Assembly: GCA_937890835.1 (NCBI GenBank) | Contig: CALADF010000030.1 | Span: forward strand, 1-44,821 | DNA from: an uncultured bacterium | Lineage (GTDB): Bacteria; Actinomycetota; Coriobacteriia; Coriobacteriales; Eggerthellaceae | Direction of reading: 5' to 3' | Length of the DNA: 44,821 nt | Part shown: piece by piece, positions 32,857 to 40,835 of the stretch | Numbering within the stretch: position 1 is the stretch's first letter | Layout: each line of letters opens with the position of its first letter | Translations under genes and position numbers: made by a program | Notes under the pieces: model-generated | The model's database searches: none | Told to the model about the DNA's origin: nothing | What the model saw: the letters and a program-made list of their open reading frames with translations, nothing else

Positions 32857-34530
32857 ATGGACAAGACGAAACTCTACGACGCGGTCATCGTCGGCGGTGG
32901 TCCCGCGGGTTTGACGGCGGCGCTGTATCTGGCCCGCGCGCGTTATCGCGTGCTGGTAGTGGAAAAGGACCGGTTCGGCGGGCAGATCACCATCACCGAG
33001 GAGGTGGTGAACTACCCCGGCGTGGCGAAGACGAGCGGGCGGGCGCTTGCCGAGACCATGCGCGCTCAAGCGGAGTCGTTCGGCGCGGGGTTTTTGCCGG
33101 CGGAGGTGACGTCGCTGGAAATGGACGGTGACGTGAAGACGGTTCGCACTACGCGCGGCGACGTGCACGCGTTCGGCGTGCTGCTGGCGACGGGCGCTCA
33201 TCCGAGGCGCATCGGCTTTCCCGGCGAGGCGGAGTTCCAGGGGCGCGGCGTGGCGTATTGCGCCACGTGCGACGGCGAGTTCTTCACGGGCAAAGAGGTG
33301 TTCGTCGTCGGCGGCGGTTTCGCTGCGGCCGAGGAAAGCGTGTTCTTAACGAAGTACGCCAGCCGCGTGACCATCCTCATGCGCGGCGATGATTTCACGT
33401 GCGCGAAATCCGCGGCGGAGCCTGCGCTTGAGAATCCCAAGATCACGGTGCTGCGCAACACCGAAGTGGTGTCGGTGGAGGGCGATACGTCGCTTCGATC
33501 GATTCGCTACCGCAACAACAAGACGGGCGAAGAGGGCGTCTACCGCGCCCCCGAGGGCGACACGTTCGGCGTGTTCGTGCTGGCGGGCTACGAGCCTGCG
33601 ACGGCGCTGCTCGACGGTGTCGCGGAGCTTGCGCCCGGCGGATACGCGTTGGTCGACGAGCGTCAGCGTACTACGAAAGACGGCCTGTTCGCCGCAGGTG
33701 ATGTGTGCGCGAAAAGCCTGCGCCAGGTGGTCACGGCCACGGGCGAGGGCGCGCTTGCGGCAACCGAGATGGAGCGTTACGCGGCCGCCATGCAGAAGAA
33801 GACGGGTCTTGTTCCCGCAGCGGCGAAGCCCGCGGCGGGCTCTTCTGCGGAAGCGACTTCCGCCGCGCCCTCTGACGGAACGGCGGGGGAGCCTTCCGCA
33901 AGCGCCTCTGCCGCGTCTGCCGCGGGCGGGGCGTACCTCGACCCCGCGATGAAGCCGCAGCTTGACACCGTGTTCGGTCGCATGACGTCTTCGCTGGTGC
34001 TGCAGCTGCATCTGGACGACCGCCCCGTTTCCGCCGAGTTGCGCGGCTGGATGGAGGAGCTTGCGAGTTACACCGAGAAGCTCTCGGTCGAGGTTGCGCC
34101 GTCGCCGTCGGAGCCTGCGCCGTGCGTGAAGGTGCTGCGCGCCGACGGGTCGGATACGGGCTTGGCGTTTCACGGCGTGCCGGGCGGGCATGAGTTCACG
34201 GGCTTCGTCTTGGGCTTGTACAACGCCGCGGGGCCGGGGCAGCCGCTCGACGACGCGACGCGCGAGCGCATCGCAGCTGTCGAAGGCCCGCGCCGCCTCG
34301 ATGTATTGGTGTCGCTTTCGTGCACGAACTGCCCCGATGTGGTGCTGGCGGCGCAGCGCATAGCCGCAGAGAACGCGGCCGTCGAGGCGCACGTGTTCGA
34401 TATCAACCACTTCCCCGAGTTGAAAGAGCGCTACAACGTGATGAGCGTTCCGTGCTTGGTGGTCGACGGGGGAGAGCAGATCGCGTTCGGGCGCAAGAAT
34501 CTCGAGCAGGTGCTTGACGTCGTCGGTTAG
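32857..34530 (+). CDS. AhpF-like disulfide reductase with reversed domain order
   Basis: 557 residues from the ATG at 32857 (AGAAGGG upstream). The N-terminal 315 residues are a thioredoxin-reductase-type flavoprotein: FAD motif GGGPAGLTAA (13-22), the redox pair CATC (C135/C138), NAD(P)H motif VVGGGFAAAEES, and FAAGDVCAKSLRQVVTATGEG. An Ala/Pro/Ser linker (about 320-365) leads to a double thioredoxin-fold domain with CTNC (C489/C492) and cis-Pro SVPCLVV, equivalent to the N-terminal domain of AhpF. In classic AhpF this domain precedes the flavoprotein; here it follows. It should pass electrons from NAD(P)H through the CATC and CTNC pairs to AhpC. Confidence 0.88.
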   Translation: MDKTKLYDAVIVGGGPAGLTAALYLARARYRVLVVEKDRFGGQITITEEVVNYPGVAKTSGRALAETMRAQAESFGAGFLPAEVTSLEMDGDVKTVRTTRGDVHAFGVLLATGAHPRRIGFPGEAEFQGRGVAYCATCDGEFFTGKEVFVVGGGFAAAEESVFLTKYASRVTILMRGDDFTCAKSAAEPALENPKITVLRNTEVVSVEGDTSLRSIRYRNNKTGEEGVYRAPEGDTFGVFVLAGYEPATALLDGVAELAPGGYALVDERQRTTKDGLFAAGDVCAKSLRQVVTATGEGALAATEMERYAAAMQKKTGLVPAAAKPAAGSSAEATSAAPSDGTAGEPSASASAASAAGGAYLDPAMKPQLDTVFGRMTSSLVLQLHLDDRPVSAELRGWMEELASYTEKLSVEVAPSPSEPAPCVKVLRADGSDTGLAFHGVPGGHEFTGFVLGLYNAAGPGQPLDDATRERIAAVEGPRRLDVLVSLSCTNCPDVVLAAQRIAAENAAVEAHVFDINHFPELKERYNVMSVPCLVVDGGEQIAFGRKNLEQVLDVVG

Positions 34531-34566
34531 GCGAGCGTCGCGCTTACATGAGCGATATCGTGTCTT

Positions 34567-34613
34567 TCGGGCCGTGCGAGACGAGGTGTCCCTTGTTTCG
34601 TACGGCCCGATTT
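34567..34613 (+). terminator. Terminator of the ahpC-reductase unit
   Basis: TCGGGCCGT (34567-34575) pairs with ACGGCCCGA (34602-34610) and the pairing extends inward through CGAGAC/GTTTCG with one wobble; TTT follows. Confidence 0.8.
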
Positions 34614-34692
34614 CGTCATATGTGTTAGGCTGATTTCCCGCCCGCCGCTCGGCTGGGCGGTTCAGGGTCAAGAAAGGTCGGCGAGCGCCGTT

Positions 34693-35529
34693 ATGCTTAC
34701 TATCGGATGCCATTTGTCCAGCGCGAAGGGGTATCGGAAGATGGCCGAGGAAGCCGCTTCCATTAACGCGAACACGTTTCAGTTCTTCACGCGTAACCCG
34801 CGCGGCGGCAAGGCGAAGGCCATCGACCCGGCCGACATCGAAGCGTTCGCAGAGCTATCGTCTCAGGTGGGCATCAGGGTGTTTCTGGCGCACGCGCCCT
34901 ACACGCTGAACCCGGCGGCATCCAAGCCCGAGACGCGCGAGTTCGCGCTTGCCGTGCTGGCCGACGATCTGCTTCGCATGGAGAACACGCCCGGCCAGCT
35001 GTACAACATGCATCCGGGTTGTCATGTGGGCCAAGGCTCCGAAGCGGCGGTCGAGAAGATCGCCGACGCGCTGAACCAGGTGCTGCGGCCCGATCAGACG
35101 ACGACGCTTTTGCTGGAGACGATGGCGGGCAAGGGGACCGAGGTCGGGCGGACTTTCGAGGAGCTCGCCGCCATCATCGAGCGCGTGGAGCTGGCTGAGA
35201 AGGTGGGCGTGTGCCTGGACACGTGCCATGTGTGGGACGGCGGCTACGATATCGTCGGCAACCTCGACGGCGTGCTGGAGGAGTTCGACCGCGTGATCGG
35301 CCTGGATCGTCTGCATGCCGTTCATCTGAACGACTCGAAAAACCCGTTGGGTGCGCACAAGGACCGCCACGCGCCCATTGGCGAAGGCTGCATCGGCTTC
35401 GAGGCGTTGGCGGCGGTTACGAAGCACCCCGCGCTGCGTGACATGCCGTTTTTCCTGGAGACGCCGCATGACGTCCTGCCCGAATGGGGCGAGGAGATCT
35501 CCGCGTTGCGTGCGGCGTGGGAAGCCTAG
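34693..35529 (+). CDS. nfo: Endonuclease IV (AP endonuclease)
   Basis: 278 residues, ATG preceded by AAGAAAGG in the leader. It cuts DNA 5' to abasic sites and removes blocked 3' ends in base excision repair, using three metal ions. Family motifs are all visible: GCHLSSAKGYRKM at the start, FQFFTRNPRG, the metal site NMHPGCHVGQG, LLLETMAGKGTEVG, the CLDTCHVWDGGYDI motif, HLNDSKNPLGAHKDRHAPIGEGCIG, and PFFLETP at the end. Length is usual. Its place after the peroxide-defence pair is in keeping with a repair role, but a terminator separates them. Confidence 0.96.
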   Translation: MLTIGCHLSSAKGYRKMAEEAASINANTFQFFTRNPRGGKAKAIDPADIEAFAELSSQVGIRVFLAHAPYTLNPAASKPETREFALAVLADDLLRMENTPGQLYNMHPGCHVGQGSEAAVEKIADALNQVLRPDQTTTLLLETMAGKGTEVGRTFEELAAIIERVELAEKVGVCLDTCHVWDGGYDIVGNLDGVLEEFDRVIGLDRLHAVHLNDSKNPLGAHKDRHAPIGEGCIGFEALAAVTKHPALRDMPFFLETPHDVLPEWGEEISALRAAWEA

Positions 35530-35747
35530 CGCATCGGTTAGGCGAGGCGACGCGGTGGGATTCAGACGCCGTGCGGCGCACGCCGGGGCGCGGGCGCGGG
35601 CGTCGTGGGCGTCGTGCGGTGCGCGCCGGGTTCTTGTCGGATACGCATCGGTTGCGCAAACGGATGTCGGCGCGCCGGTAGGATGGTCTATTGAAGGGCG
35701 GGGCCGCCTTGTGCTCGATGGCGGGCTCGAAGAGGAAGGAGCTTTTG

Positions 35748-36905
35748 ATGAATTGTCCTGGTTGCCATGCCGAGGTGTCTTCCGGCGCGAAGTTCTGCGG
35801 AAGATGTGGGACGAGGCTCGAGGTTGCGGAAGAGGCGGCGGGCGTTCCGGTGACGACGCCGTCGGCGAACGCGCAGGTGACGACGCAGCCGATGTCTGTC
35901 GCTGCGAGCGGGGGCTCGGGCGCTGACGCCGCCGTGTCGGGAGGAGACGGGTCCGGCACGGGGACGCCCGTGTTCCACCAGGCTCCTCATGGGTCGGCCG
36001 CTGCGAACGGGAACTTCGCCGGGGGCGGTTACGCTGCCGCAACCGGGTTCACCGCGACGAGCGGAGGTGCCTCTGCGGGCGGGTATGCTGCGCCGACGGG
36101 GTATGCCGCCGCGCCTCAAGGATGCCTGGGTGCTGCCTGGCACGACATCACCTCGTCGCCCGGATGGGTCAAGCGGGTGCTTTTGCTGATGGTGATGAAT
36201 TGCGTTCCCGTGCTCAACTTCTTCGCGAAGGGCTACAACCTGCAATGGGGAGCGCAGGCGGCTCGTGGTGACGTGCAACCGCTTCCGCGCGGCGTGTTCG
36301 GAAAGAAAACGTTTCTGGCCGGCGTGCTGTTCGCCGTCATCAACCTCTTGGGCGGTATCGCCTCTGCGGTGTTGTACGCGCTCAACCTTATCCCCCTGGT
36401 CGGCTTCATCGCCGCGTTGGTCGCGGACTTGTTCGTCGGCGCGTTTCTCTCGTTGGCGGCCATGCGCATGATGCTGTACCGCTCGTTCGGCGAGGCGTTC
36501 GAGCTGTCCGAGCTGTGCGCGAAGTACAAGAAGAGCCTGGGGTCGCTGTTCGCCGCAGCGTGCGTTCCCGGCATCATCGTGGGCGTGGCCTTCTTCCTGG
36601 TCGTGACGGTGGTGCTGGTCGTTATGGTTCTCGTTTCGATGGCGGGATCCTCGGGGTATTACGGATACGGGTACGATTCCTCGTCGCTCATGTACTATCT
36701 GAGGGGATTCGGCTACGACCCGGTCAGATCGGTGTTCGCGCTGCTTTCGGCGTTCGGCGTGCTGACGCTGGTCCTTGTCGCCCTGTACTTTTTCGCCAAC
36801 GGTTTGGCCGAGATCTGGTCGATGCGCGCCGTCGGCCATTGGGTGGCGCGCAACGCCCCCGATTGGGTCGAGGAAGCGCGTGATTCTCGCGGTGTGCTGT
36901 CGTAG
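35748..36905 (+). CDS. Zinc-ribbon DUF4013 membrane protein
   Basis: 385 residues from the ATG at 35748, six bases after AAGGAG. An N-terminal zinc ribbon (CPGCHAEVSSGAKFCGRCG, residues 3-21) leads into a Gly/Ala/Thr-rich flexible linker to about 140, then a DUF4013-type membrane domain: PGWVKRVLLLMVMNCVPVLNFF, WGAQAARGDVQPLPRG, and about five or six transmembrane helices, ending LAEIWSMRAVGHWV. DUF4013 proteins have no known biochemical role. The ribbon places a metal site in the cytoplasm next to the membrane. The next gene also has a ribbon-like start, so the two may work together. Confidence 0.8.
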   Translation: MNCPGCHAEVSSGAKFCGRCGTRLEVAEEAAGVPVTTPSANAQVTTQPMSVAASGGSGADAAVSGGDGSGTGTPVFHQAPHGSAAANGNFAGGGYAAATGFTATSGGASAGGYAAPTGYAAAPQGCLGAAWHDITSSPGWVKRVLLLMVMNCVPVLNFFAKGYNLQWGAQAARGDVQPLPRGVFGKKTFLAGVLFAVINLLGGIASAVLYALNLIPLVGFIAALVADLFVGAFLSLAAMRMMLYRSFGEAFELSELCAKYKKSLGSLFAAACVPGIIVGVAFFLVVTVVLVVMVLVSMAGSSGYYGYGYDSSSLMYYLRGFGYDPVRSVFALLSAFGVLTLVLVALYFFANGLAEIWSMRAVGHWVARNAPDWVEEARDSRGVLS

Positions 36906-36923
36906 GCCGACGACGTCGAAGGG

Positions 36924-36953
36924 CGCTTGACGGGTCGCCGGAACCGTCAAGCG
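36924..36953 (+). terminator. Hairpin between the two zinc-ribbon genes
   Basis: CGCTTGACGG (36924-36933) pairs with CCGTCAAGCG (36944-36953). No T tail follows, so it may be a processing or partial termination signal. Confidence 0.4.
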
Positions 36954-36979
36954 TATGACGATATGAGGGAAGGGGAGAT

Positions 36980-37432
36980 ATGAGCGAGGGCGGCAAGGGC
37001 TCTGTCGGAGAGAGCGCTGAACGACTTTGCGGACGGTGCGGAGCTCCTGCAACGGAGGATGCCGTGTCCGACAGCGAATCGCCATCGTCGGGCGAGCGGG
37101 TCGTTCAAGGGCCCGTGACTATCTCGTTCGGTGCGGTGAAACCCGTCGCCGCCGCGCATGTTCGCCCGTCCTCGACGTGTGAATTCGACGGGGGCGAAAG
37201 CATGGTGAAGCCCCTATCGCCTGATCGGCAGCCAGATACGGCGCCGCCTCGCCCGAACGCTTCATGCGACACGCCCACCGTGCCGCACGCCGGCGCACCC
37301 GACGCGGATGCAGATCCGGGACGGGGTTCGAGGGGGAGCTCGGGAAACCTCGCGATCGTCTTGGGCGTGATCGTGGCGCTGGCGGTGGCCCTCGGCATCG
37401 GGTTCGGGGTTTCATCTTTCAGCTTCTCTTGA
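36980..37432 (+). CDS. Small membrane-anchored protein with CxxC start
   Basis: 150 residues, ATG after GGAAGGGGAGAT. A CGRCG motif at 17-21 resembles half a zinc ribbon; residues 25-120 are Pro/Ser/Asp-rich and disordered; a single hydrophobic helix (LAIVLGVIVALAVALGIGFGV) ends at SSFSFS, so the bulk of the protein should be cytoplasmic or extracellular with a C-terminal tail anchor. I do not recognise a family. It follows the DUF4013 protein by 74 bases and may share its transcript. Confidence 0.6.
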   Translation: MSEGGKGSVGESAERLCGRCGAPATEDAVSDSESPSSGERVVQGPVTISFGAVKPVAAAHVRPSSTCEFDGGESMVKPLSPDRQPDTAPPRPNASCDTPTVPHAGAPDADADPGRGSRGSSGNLAIVLGVIVALAVALGIGFGVSSFSFS

Positions 37433-37445
37433 TACAATGTAACAC
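37433..37445 (+). promoter_or_regulatory. Leaderless-type promoter of the YgbA-like gene
   Basis: TACAAT (37433-37438) is a good -10 only seven bases before the ATG at 37446, and no Shine-Dalgarno exists, so the transcript probably begins at or beside the start codon. This repeats the arrangement seen for the Y-family polymerase at 5198-5210. Confidence 0.55.
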
Positions 37446-37868
37446 ATGGCTAACAATCATGAACAACATGAACGGAACGAAAAGTGCGGGCGGGTTTCGT
37501 GCGGCACGGTGACGGGGTCCTCGGTCGGTGACTCGCCCGCAGTCGCGCGCCGTCGCGCACGCGAGGCTCGCACGGTGTCGCAGATGATCGCGCTGTACTG
37601 CGCGGGGCATCATGAGGCCGGCGCGCGCGCCGAGGTCGCTCATTGCGGCGAGCCCGTGTGCGCGGAATGCGCCGCGCTTGACGCGTACGCCGTTCTGCGC
37701 ACGCAGCGCTGTCGGAAGATGGACGTGAAAACGTCATGCGATAAGTGCGAAAACCACTGCTATCGAGCAGCCGAGCGCGAGCGAGTGCGCGAGGTCATGC
37801 GCTATTCGGGGCCGCGTATGCTGGGCAGGCATCCGATAGCGGCGATCCGACATCTGCTGGGAAAGTAG
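37446..37868 (+). CDS. YgbA-family (nitrous oxide-stimulated promoter) protein
   Basis: 140 residues. The family core is present from residue 36: RRAREARTVSQMIALYCAGHH, then CAECAALDAYAVLRTQRCRK, KTSCDKCENHCYRAAERERVREVMRYSGPRMLGRHP and IRHLLGK. Four CxxC-like cysteine positions probably bind metal. In enterobacteria ygbA is induced by nitric oxide; its action is still unclear. The protein is soluble. The N-terminal 33 residues are polar and probably disordered, longer than in enterics. A -10 at 37433-37438 suggests a leaderless mRNA. Downstream genes are on another promoter. Confidence 0.85.
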   Translation: MANNHEQHERNEKCGRVSCGTVTGSSVGDSPAVARRRAREARTVSQMIALYCAGHHEAGARAEVAHCGEPVCAECAALDAYAVLRTQRCRKMDVKTSCDKCENHCYRAAERERVREVMRYSGPRMLGRHPIAAIRHLLGK

Positions 37869-38031
37869 AAGCGTCGGCCTCGTCTTTCGAGTTGGTCGAT
37901 CCCGGGAGCGCAGGTTTCCTATCCGCGCGATCCTTCTCTTCCTGCCGCGCATGGTCTGCGAAACGCCGCGTTCCTCCCTGACGGTTTTCGCTCGCACCTC
38001 GGTTTTCCGAACAGCAAGTGATTTTCGCTCT

Positions 38032-38073
38032 CCCAACGCAATAAGTTTGCTATAGTTAACTTATTGCGTTGGG
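38032..38073. promoter_or_regulatory. Perfect 16-bp palindromic operator around an extended -10
   Basis: CCCAACGCAATAAGTT (38032-38047) and its exact complement AACTTATTGCGTTGGG (38058-38073) flank a 10-base centre that holds TGcTATAGT, an extended -10. A dimeric regulator bound here would block the promoter. It may be the target of the protein at 38102 or of another regulator. Confidence 0.75.
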
Positions 38074-38101
38074 ATTGATGAAGTGCGTCGGAAGGAGCTT
38101 T

Positions 38102-38347
38102 ATGGTCGCCGGTATTTCGAGAACCCTGGAGAAAGGGAGGACGTACTCTCTTGCCGAGTTGGAGGCTTGCCTGCTGGTCGGCGGGGCATCGCTTGATCGT
38201 CTCGTCGACTCGCTGATCGACTCCGGCCGTCTGCGTCCCGCGGTCATCACGCGTGGCGCTGTGACCTCCTATGATGAGCACGGCATGCCGCTTGCTGCCG
38301 TCAGCTGCGATCCCTTCGGGGATCGTCTTCGCTACGAGGCGGTTTAG
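38102..38347 (+). CDS. Small winged-helix-like protein behind a palindromic operator
   Basis: 81 residues; the ATG at 38102 has GGAAGGAG five bases upstream, while the frame is open back to a TTG at 38069 inside the operator. Residues 14-50 (RTYSLAELEACLLVGGASLDRLVDSLIDSGRLRPAVI) have the helix pattern of a small winged helix-turn-helix, with a beta tail (AVTSYDEHGMPLAAVS). The exact family is not recognised. The perfect palindrome that encloses its promoter suggests autoregulation or control by a nearby factor. It is monocistronic as seen, near the YgbA-like gene. Confidence 0.6.
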   Translation: MVAGISRTLEKGRTYSLAELEACLLVGGASLDRLVDSLIDSGRLRPAVITRGAVTSYDEHGMPLAAVSCDPFGDRLRYEAV

Positions 38348-38724
38348 CTTGCTTTGAACATGAGAATGCGCTGCGGCGCTGCGTGTTGTTTCTCACACGG
38401 GAAGAGCAAGCGATGGAGGCTTTCGCGTACGGGAAGCGCGAGCGGTGGAGGCTTTCTCGTACGTGAAGAGCGAGCGATGGAGGCTTACGCGCGCGGTGGT
38501 TCGTGCGGTTGCGTGAAGCGCGGCGCTCCATCGCGCGAAACGATGCGAATTTGAGAAGAGCTTTCTCCTTCGACCGCGCCGGTATGCAGCCGCCTCCTTG
38601 TGCGAAATGATGCCGTTTTGACGATTGCCCCGGCGCCTTGGCGGCCGATGGCTTTCCGAGGGCTATCCTGTTTCCAATACGGTAACAACGCGGGCGTTGC
38701 CTGCTGCGAGCAAGGGGGATTCAG
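38348..38724. other. 377-base non-coding gap with three tandem 32-bp repeats
   Basis: No gene. After the repeat array (38401-38496) there is an inverted echo of its GCGATGGAG motif near 38525, and two loosely similar stretches (CGCGAAACGATGCGAATTTGAG near 38535 and GTGCGAAATGATGCCGTTTTGA near 38600), perhaps part of a dispersed intergenic repeat. A weak TATCCT lies near 38666. Confidence 0.5.
38401..38496. repeat. Three tandem 32-bp repeats
   Basis: Units 38401-38432, 38433-38464 and 38465-38496 share the frame GAAG(A/C)GC(A/G)AGCG(A/G)TGGAGGCTT. The unit is not a multiple of three and there are no spacers, so this is a non-coding minisatellite and not a CRISPR. Confidence 0.85.
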
Positions 38725-39354
38725 ATGAAGGTTCTGCTGATCAACGGAAGCCCGAACAAGGAGCGCTGCACCTACACGGCGCTGCGCGAGGTCGCCGACG
38801 CGCTCGAGGCCGAGGGGGTCGATTGCGAGTTCGCGTGGGTCGGGCGCGATGCGGTCCGCGGCTGCTTGGGCTGCGGCGCATGCTCGCGCAAGGGCGAGGG
38901 CCGCTGCGTGTTCAACGACGACGTTGCCAACGGCATCATCGAGCAGGCCAAGGCCGCAGACGGCATCGTGGTGGGCACGCCGGTGTTCTACGCCGGTGCG
39001 AACGGCGCGCTTCTGGCGCTGCTCGACCGCATGTTCATGGCCGCCGGATCCGAGCTGAAGTTCAAGCCGGCTGCCGCTATCGCCAGCGCTCGCCGTGCGG
39101 GCACCACGCCTGCGATCGATCAGGTCAACAAGTACTTTCAGTTCAACTGCATGCCGCTGGTGTCGTCGAACTACTGGCCGATGGTGCACGGCAGCTGCGC
39201 CGAGGACGTCGAGCGCGACGAGGAGGGTCTGCAGATCATGCGCACGCTCGGCAGGAACATGGCGTGGATGTTGAAGTCCATCGAAGCGGCGCGCGCCGAG
39301 GGCATTGAGGCGCCGACGCTCGAGCCGAAGGTGAAGACGAACTTCATCCGTTAA
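38725..39354 (+). CDS. Flavodoxin-fold NAD(P)H-dependent FMN reductase
   Basis: 209 residues, ATG after AAGGGGGAT. The start MKVLLINGSPNKERCTYTAL is the FMN phosphate loop of the flavodoxin/NADPH-dependent FMN reductase family; GCLGCGACSRKGEGRCVFNDDV (47-68) is a cysteine-rich segment typical of the iron-sulfur flavoprotein-related branch, though fewer cysteines are present than in true Isf; GTPVFYAGANGALLALLDRMF is the flavin-binding loop. It likely reduces quinones, flavins or nitro compounds in anaerobes. It is monocistronic with a strong terminator. Confidence 0.85.
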   Translation: MKVLLINGSPNKERCTYTALREVADALEAEGVDCEFAWVGRDAVRGCLGCGACSRKGEGRCVFNDDVANGIIEQAKAADGIVVGTPVFYAGANGALLALLDRMFMAAGSELKFKPAAAIASARRAGTTPAIDQVNKYFQFNCMPLVSSNYWPMVHGSCAEDVERDEEGLQIMRTLGRNMAWMLKSIEAARAEGIEAPTLEPKVKTNFIR

Positions 39355-39399
39355 CCGCAGTTGCCGCTTCGTTCGAAGCCCGTGATTTTGCGAGAATGA

Positions 39400-39444
39400 A
39401 AAAGCGGGACGCGCTCTGTTGAAGATCGCGCCCCGCTTTTGTTT
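39400..39444 (+). terminator. Terminator of the flavodoxin-fold reductase gene
   Basis: AAAAGCGGGACGCG (39400-39413) pairs with CGCGCCCCGCTTTT (39427-39440), one mismatch; it can also serve the converging SPFH gene. Confidence 0.8.
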
Positions 39445-39540
39445 ACGCGAGTTGCCTGTGCGCGTACCGCTTGGTCCATCCGGGTCGGGCTCTCGGTGCG
39501 CGGCGCTCGACGTCGGCTGCCCATCGGGACTCGCAGGCGC

Positions 39541-40485
39541 TTACACCTGCACCGTATTGGCGGGATTGGCCGGCTCCGTCTCATCCTTCGCGATGTTGGC
39601 GGCGAGCATCTGCTCGAACATGGACGACGTCTCCGCGAAGTTGGAGGGCAGCACCACGGTGGCTTGCTTTCCGTTGCGTGCGAACTCGGTCATCATGTCG
39701 GTCCACTGCGTGAAGATGAACAGCTGGTTCGCCTCCTGCGCCGACACGCCTGAATCGCGGATGACGGAAAGCGACTCCGAGATGCCGTCGGCGATGGCCT
39801 TGCGCTGCGCGGCGATGCCGATGCCCGCCTGCTCCATGGCCTCGGCGCGAGCACGCGCTTCGGTGACCACCTTGATGCGCTCGGCCTCGGCCAGAGATTG
39901 CGCGGCTTCTTTTTCGCGCTGAGCGGAGTTGATCTTGTTCATGGATTGCTCGACGTCGGCGGGAAGGTCGATCGACGTGATGAGGGTGGAGACGACGTCG
40001 TAGCCGTAGGTGACCATGAGATCGGATACGGTTTGGTTGACGTCCGAAGCGATGGCGTCTTTCTTGTCGAACACCTCGTCGAGGGTGTATTGCGGAACGG
40101 ACGAGCGCAGCGCGTCGATGAGGTACGAACGCATCTGGCTGACGGGGTCGGCCAGCATGTAGTAGCTGCGCCAGACGCCGGATTGCTCGGGTGCGACGCC
40201 CTGGGTGAGCGATACGCGGTACTGTGCCGCGATGGACATGGTGACGGTGACGTTGTCCCTGGTTTTGGCGTCGATGGCGAACTCCTCTTGATGGGTGCGC
40301 AGGTCGACGCGCGTCGCTATGCGCTCGATGACGGGGATGCAGAAGCGCAGGCCCGCGGGCGCGGTTCGGTTGAACTTGCCGAGGCGTTCGATGATGGCGA
40401 CGTTTTGCTGCTCGACGATATACACGCTTTTGATCAGCAGGAAGACGATCAGCACCAGGAAGACGAGCTGGATGACGAGGAACAT
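39541..40485 (-). CDS. SPFH/Band 7 (stomatin/prohibitin-type) membrane protein
   Basis: 314 residues from the ATG at 40485 (AGAAAGGA upstream); the frame is open further but without a ribosome site. One N-terminal membrane helix (FLVIQLVFLVLIVFLLI) is followed by the SPFH domain (EQQNVAIIERLGKFNRTAPAGLRFCIPVIERI, DLRTHQEE, TKDNVTVTM-like TRDNVTVTMSIAAQYRV), then a coiled-coil (about 190-245, AQREKEAAQSLAEAERIKVV) and a variable tail. Close to QmcA/YbbK paraslipins, which form ring assemblies in the membrane and hold proteases or transporters. No NfeD partner is adjacent. The leader has a CTCCGC/GCGGAG hairpin just before the ribosome site (40506-40523). Confidence 0.9.
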   Translation of the reverse strand: MFLVIQLVFLVLIVFLLIKSVYIVEQQNVAIIERLGKFNRTAPAGLRFCIPVIERIATRVDLRTHQEEFAIDAKTRDNVTVTMSIAAQYRVSLTQGVAPEQSGVWRSYYMLADPVSQMRSYLIDALRSSVPQYTLDEVFDKKDAIASDVNQTVSDLMVTYGYDVVSTLITSIDLPADVEQSMNKINSAQREKEAAQSLAEAERIKVVTEARARAEAMEQAGIGIAAQRKAIADGISESLSVIRDSGVSAQEANQLFIFTQWTDMMTEFARNGKQATVVLPSNFAETSSMFEQMLAANIAKDETEPANPANTVQV

Positions 40486-40835
40486 GGACGATCCTTTCTC
40501 TTTAGCTCCGCCGTTTTGCGGAGAGGGTTCGCCGACGGGTTCATGATACAAGAAGGCGCTGCGTTGCGTTTGCGCAATCCTTTGCACGGTGCCGCACGTG
40601 ACGTTGTCGATGCCATTGGGTTCATTCTTCAAATTGAAATATCAAGAAGCGCTCAACGCATCGTTGGCGGAGTGCGTGGAACCCGGCGAAAGACCCATCG
40701 ACGCGAGGGGCCTTCGCCTAGCGGCGATAGTTGATGGTTCCTTGTGGGATGCGCCGACGTTCCTGCTTGTTTGCCGTTGGAAACCAGGCGGGTCTATACT
40801 TGCAGGCGAAACGACAACTGTGAAGGAGGCTCGCC
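40486..40835. other. 350-base gap between the SPFH gene and a nitroreductase
   Basis: No gene is supported. It contains the leader hairpin of the SPFH gene, a minus-strand -10 candidate TATCAT (complement of 40543-40548), and the nitroreductase promoter at 40771-40800. Confidence 0.45.
40771..40800 (+). promoter_or_regulatory. Promoter of the nitroreductase gene
   Basis: TTGCCG (40771-40776), 18-base spacer, TATACT (40795-40800); the leader is about 30 bases and ends in GAAGGAGG. Confidence 0.7.

Noticed and set aside
38401..38496. Possible CRISPR array
   Set aside because: Units are contiguous with no unique spacers, and no cas genes are present.
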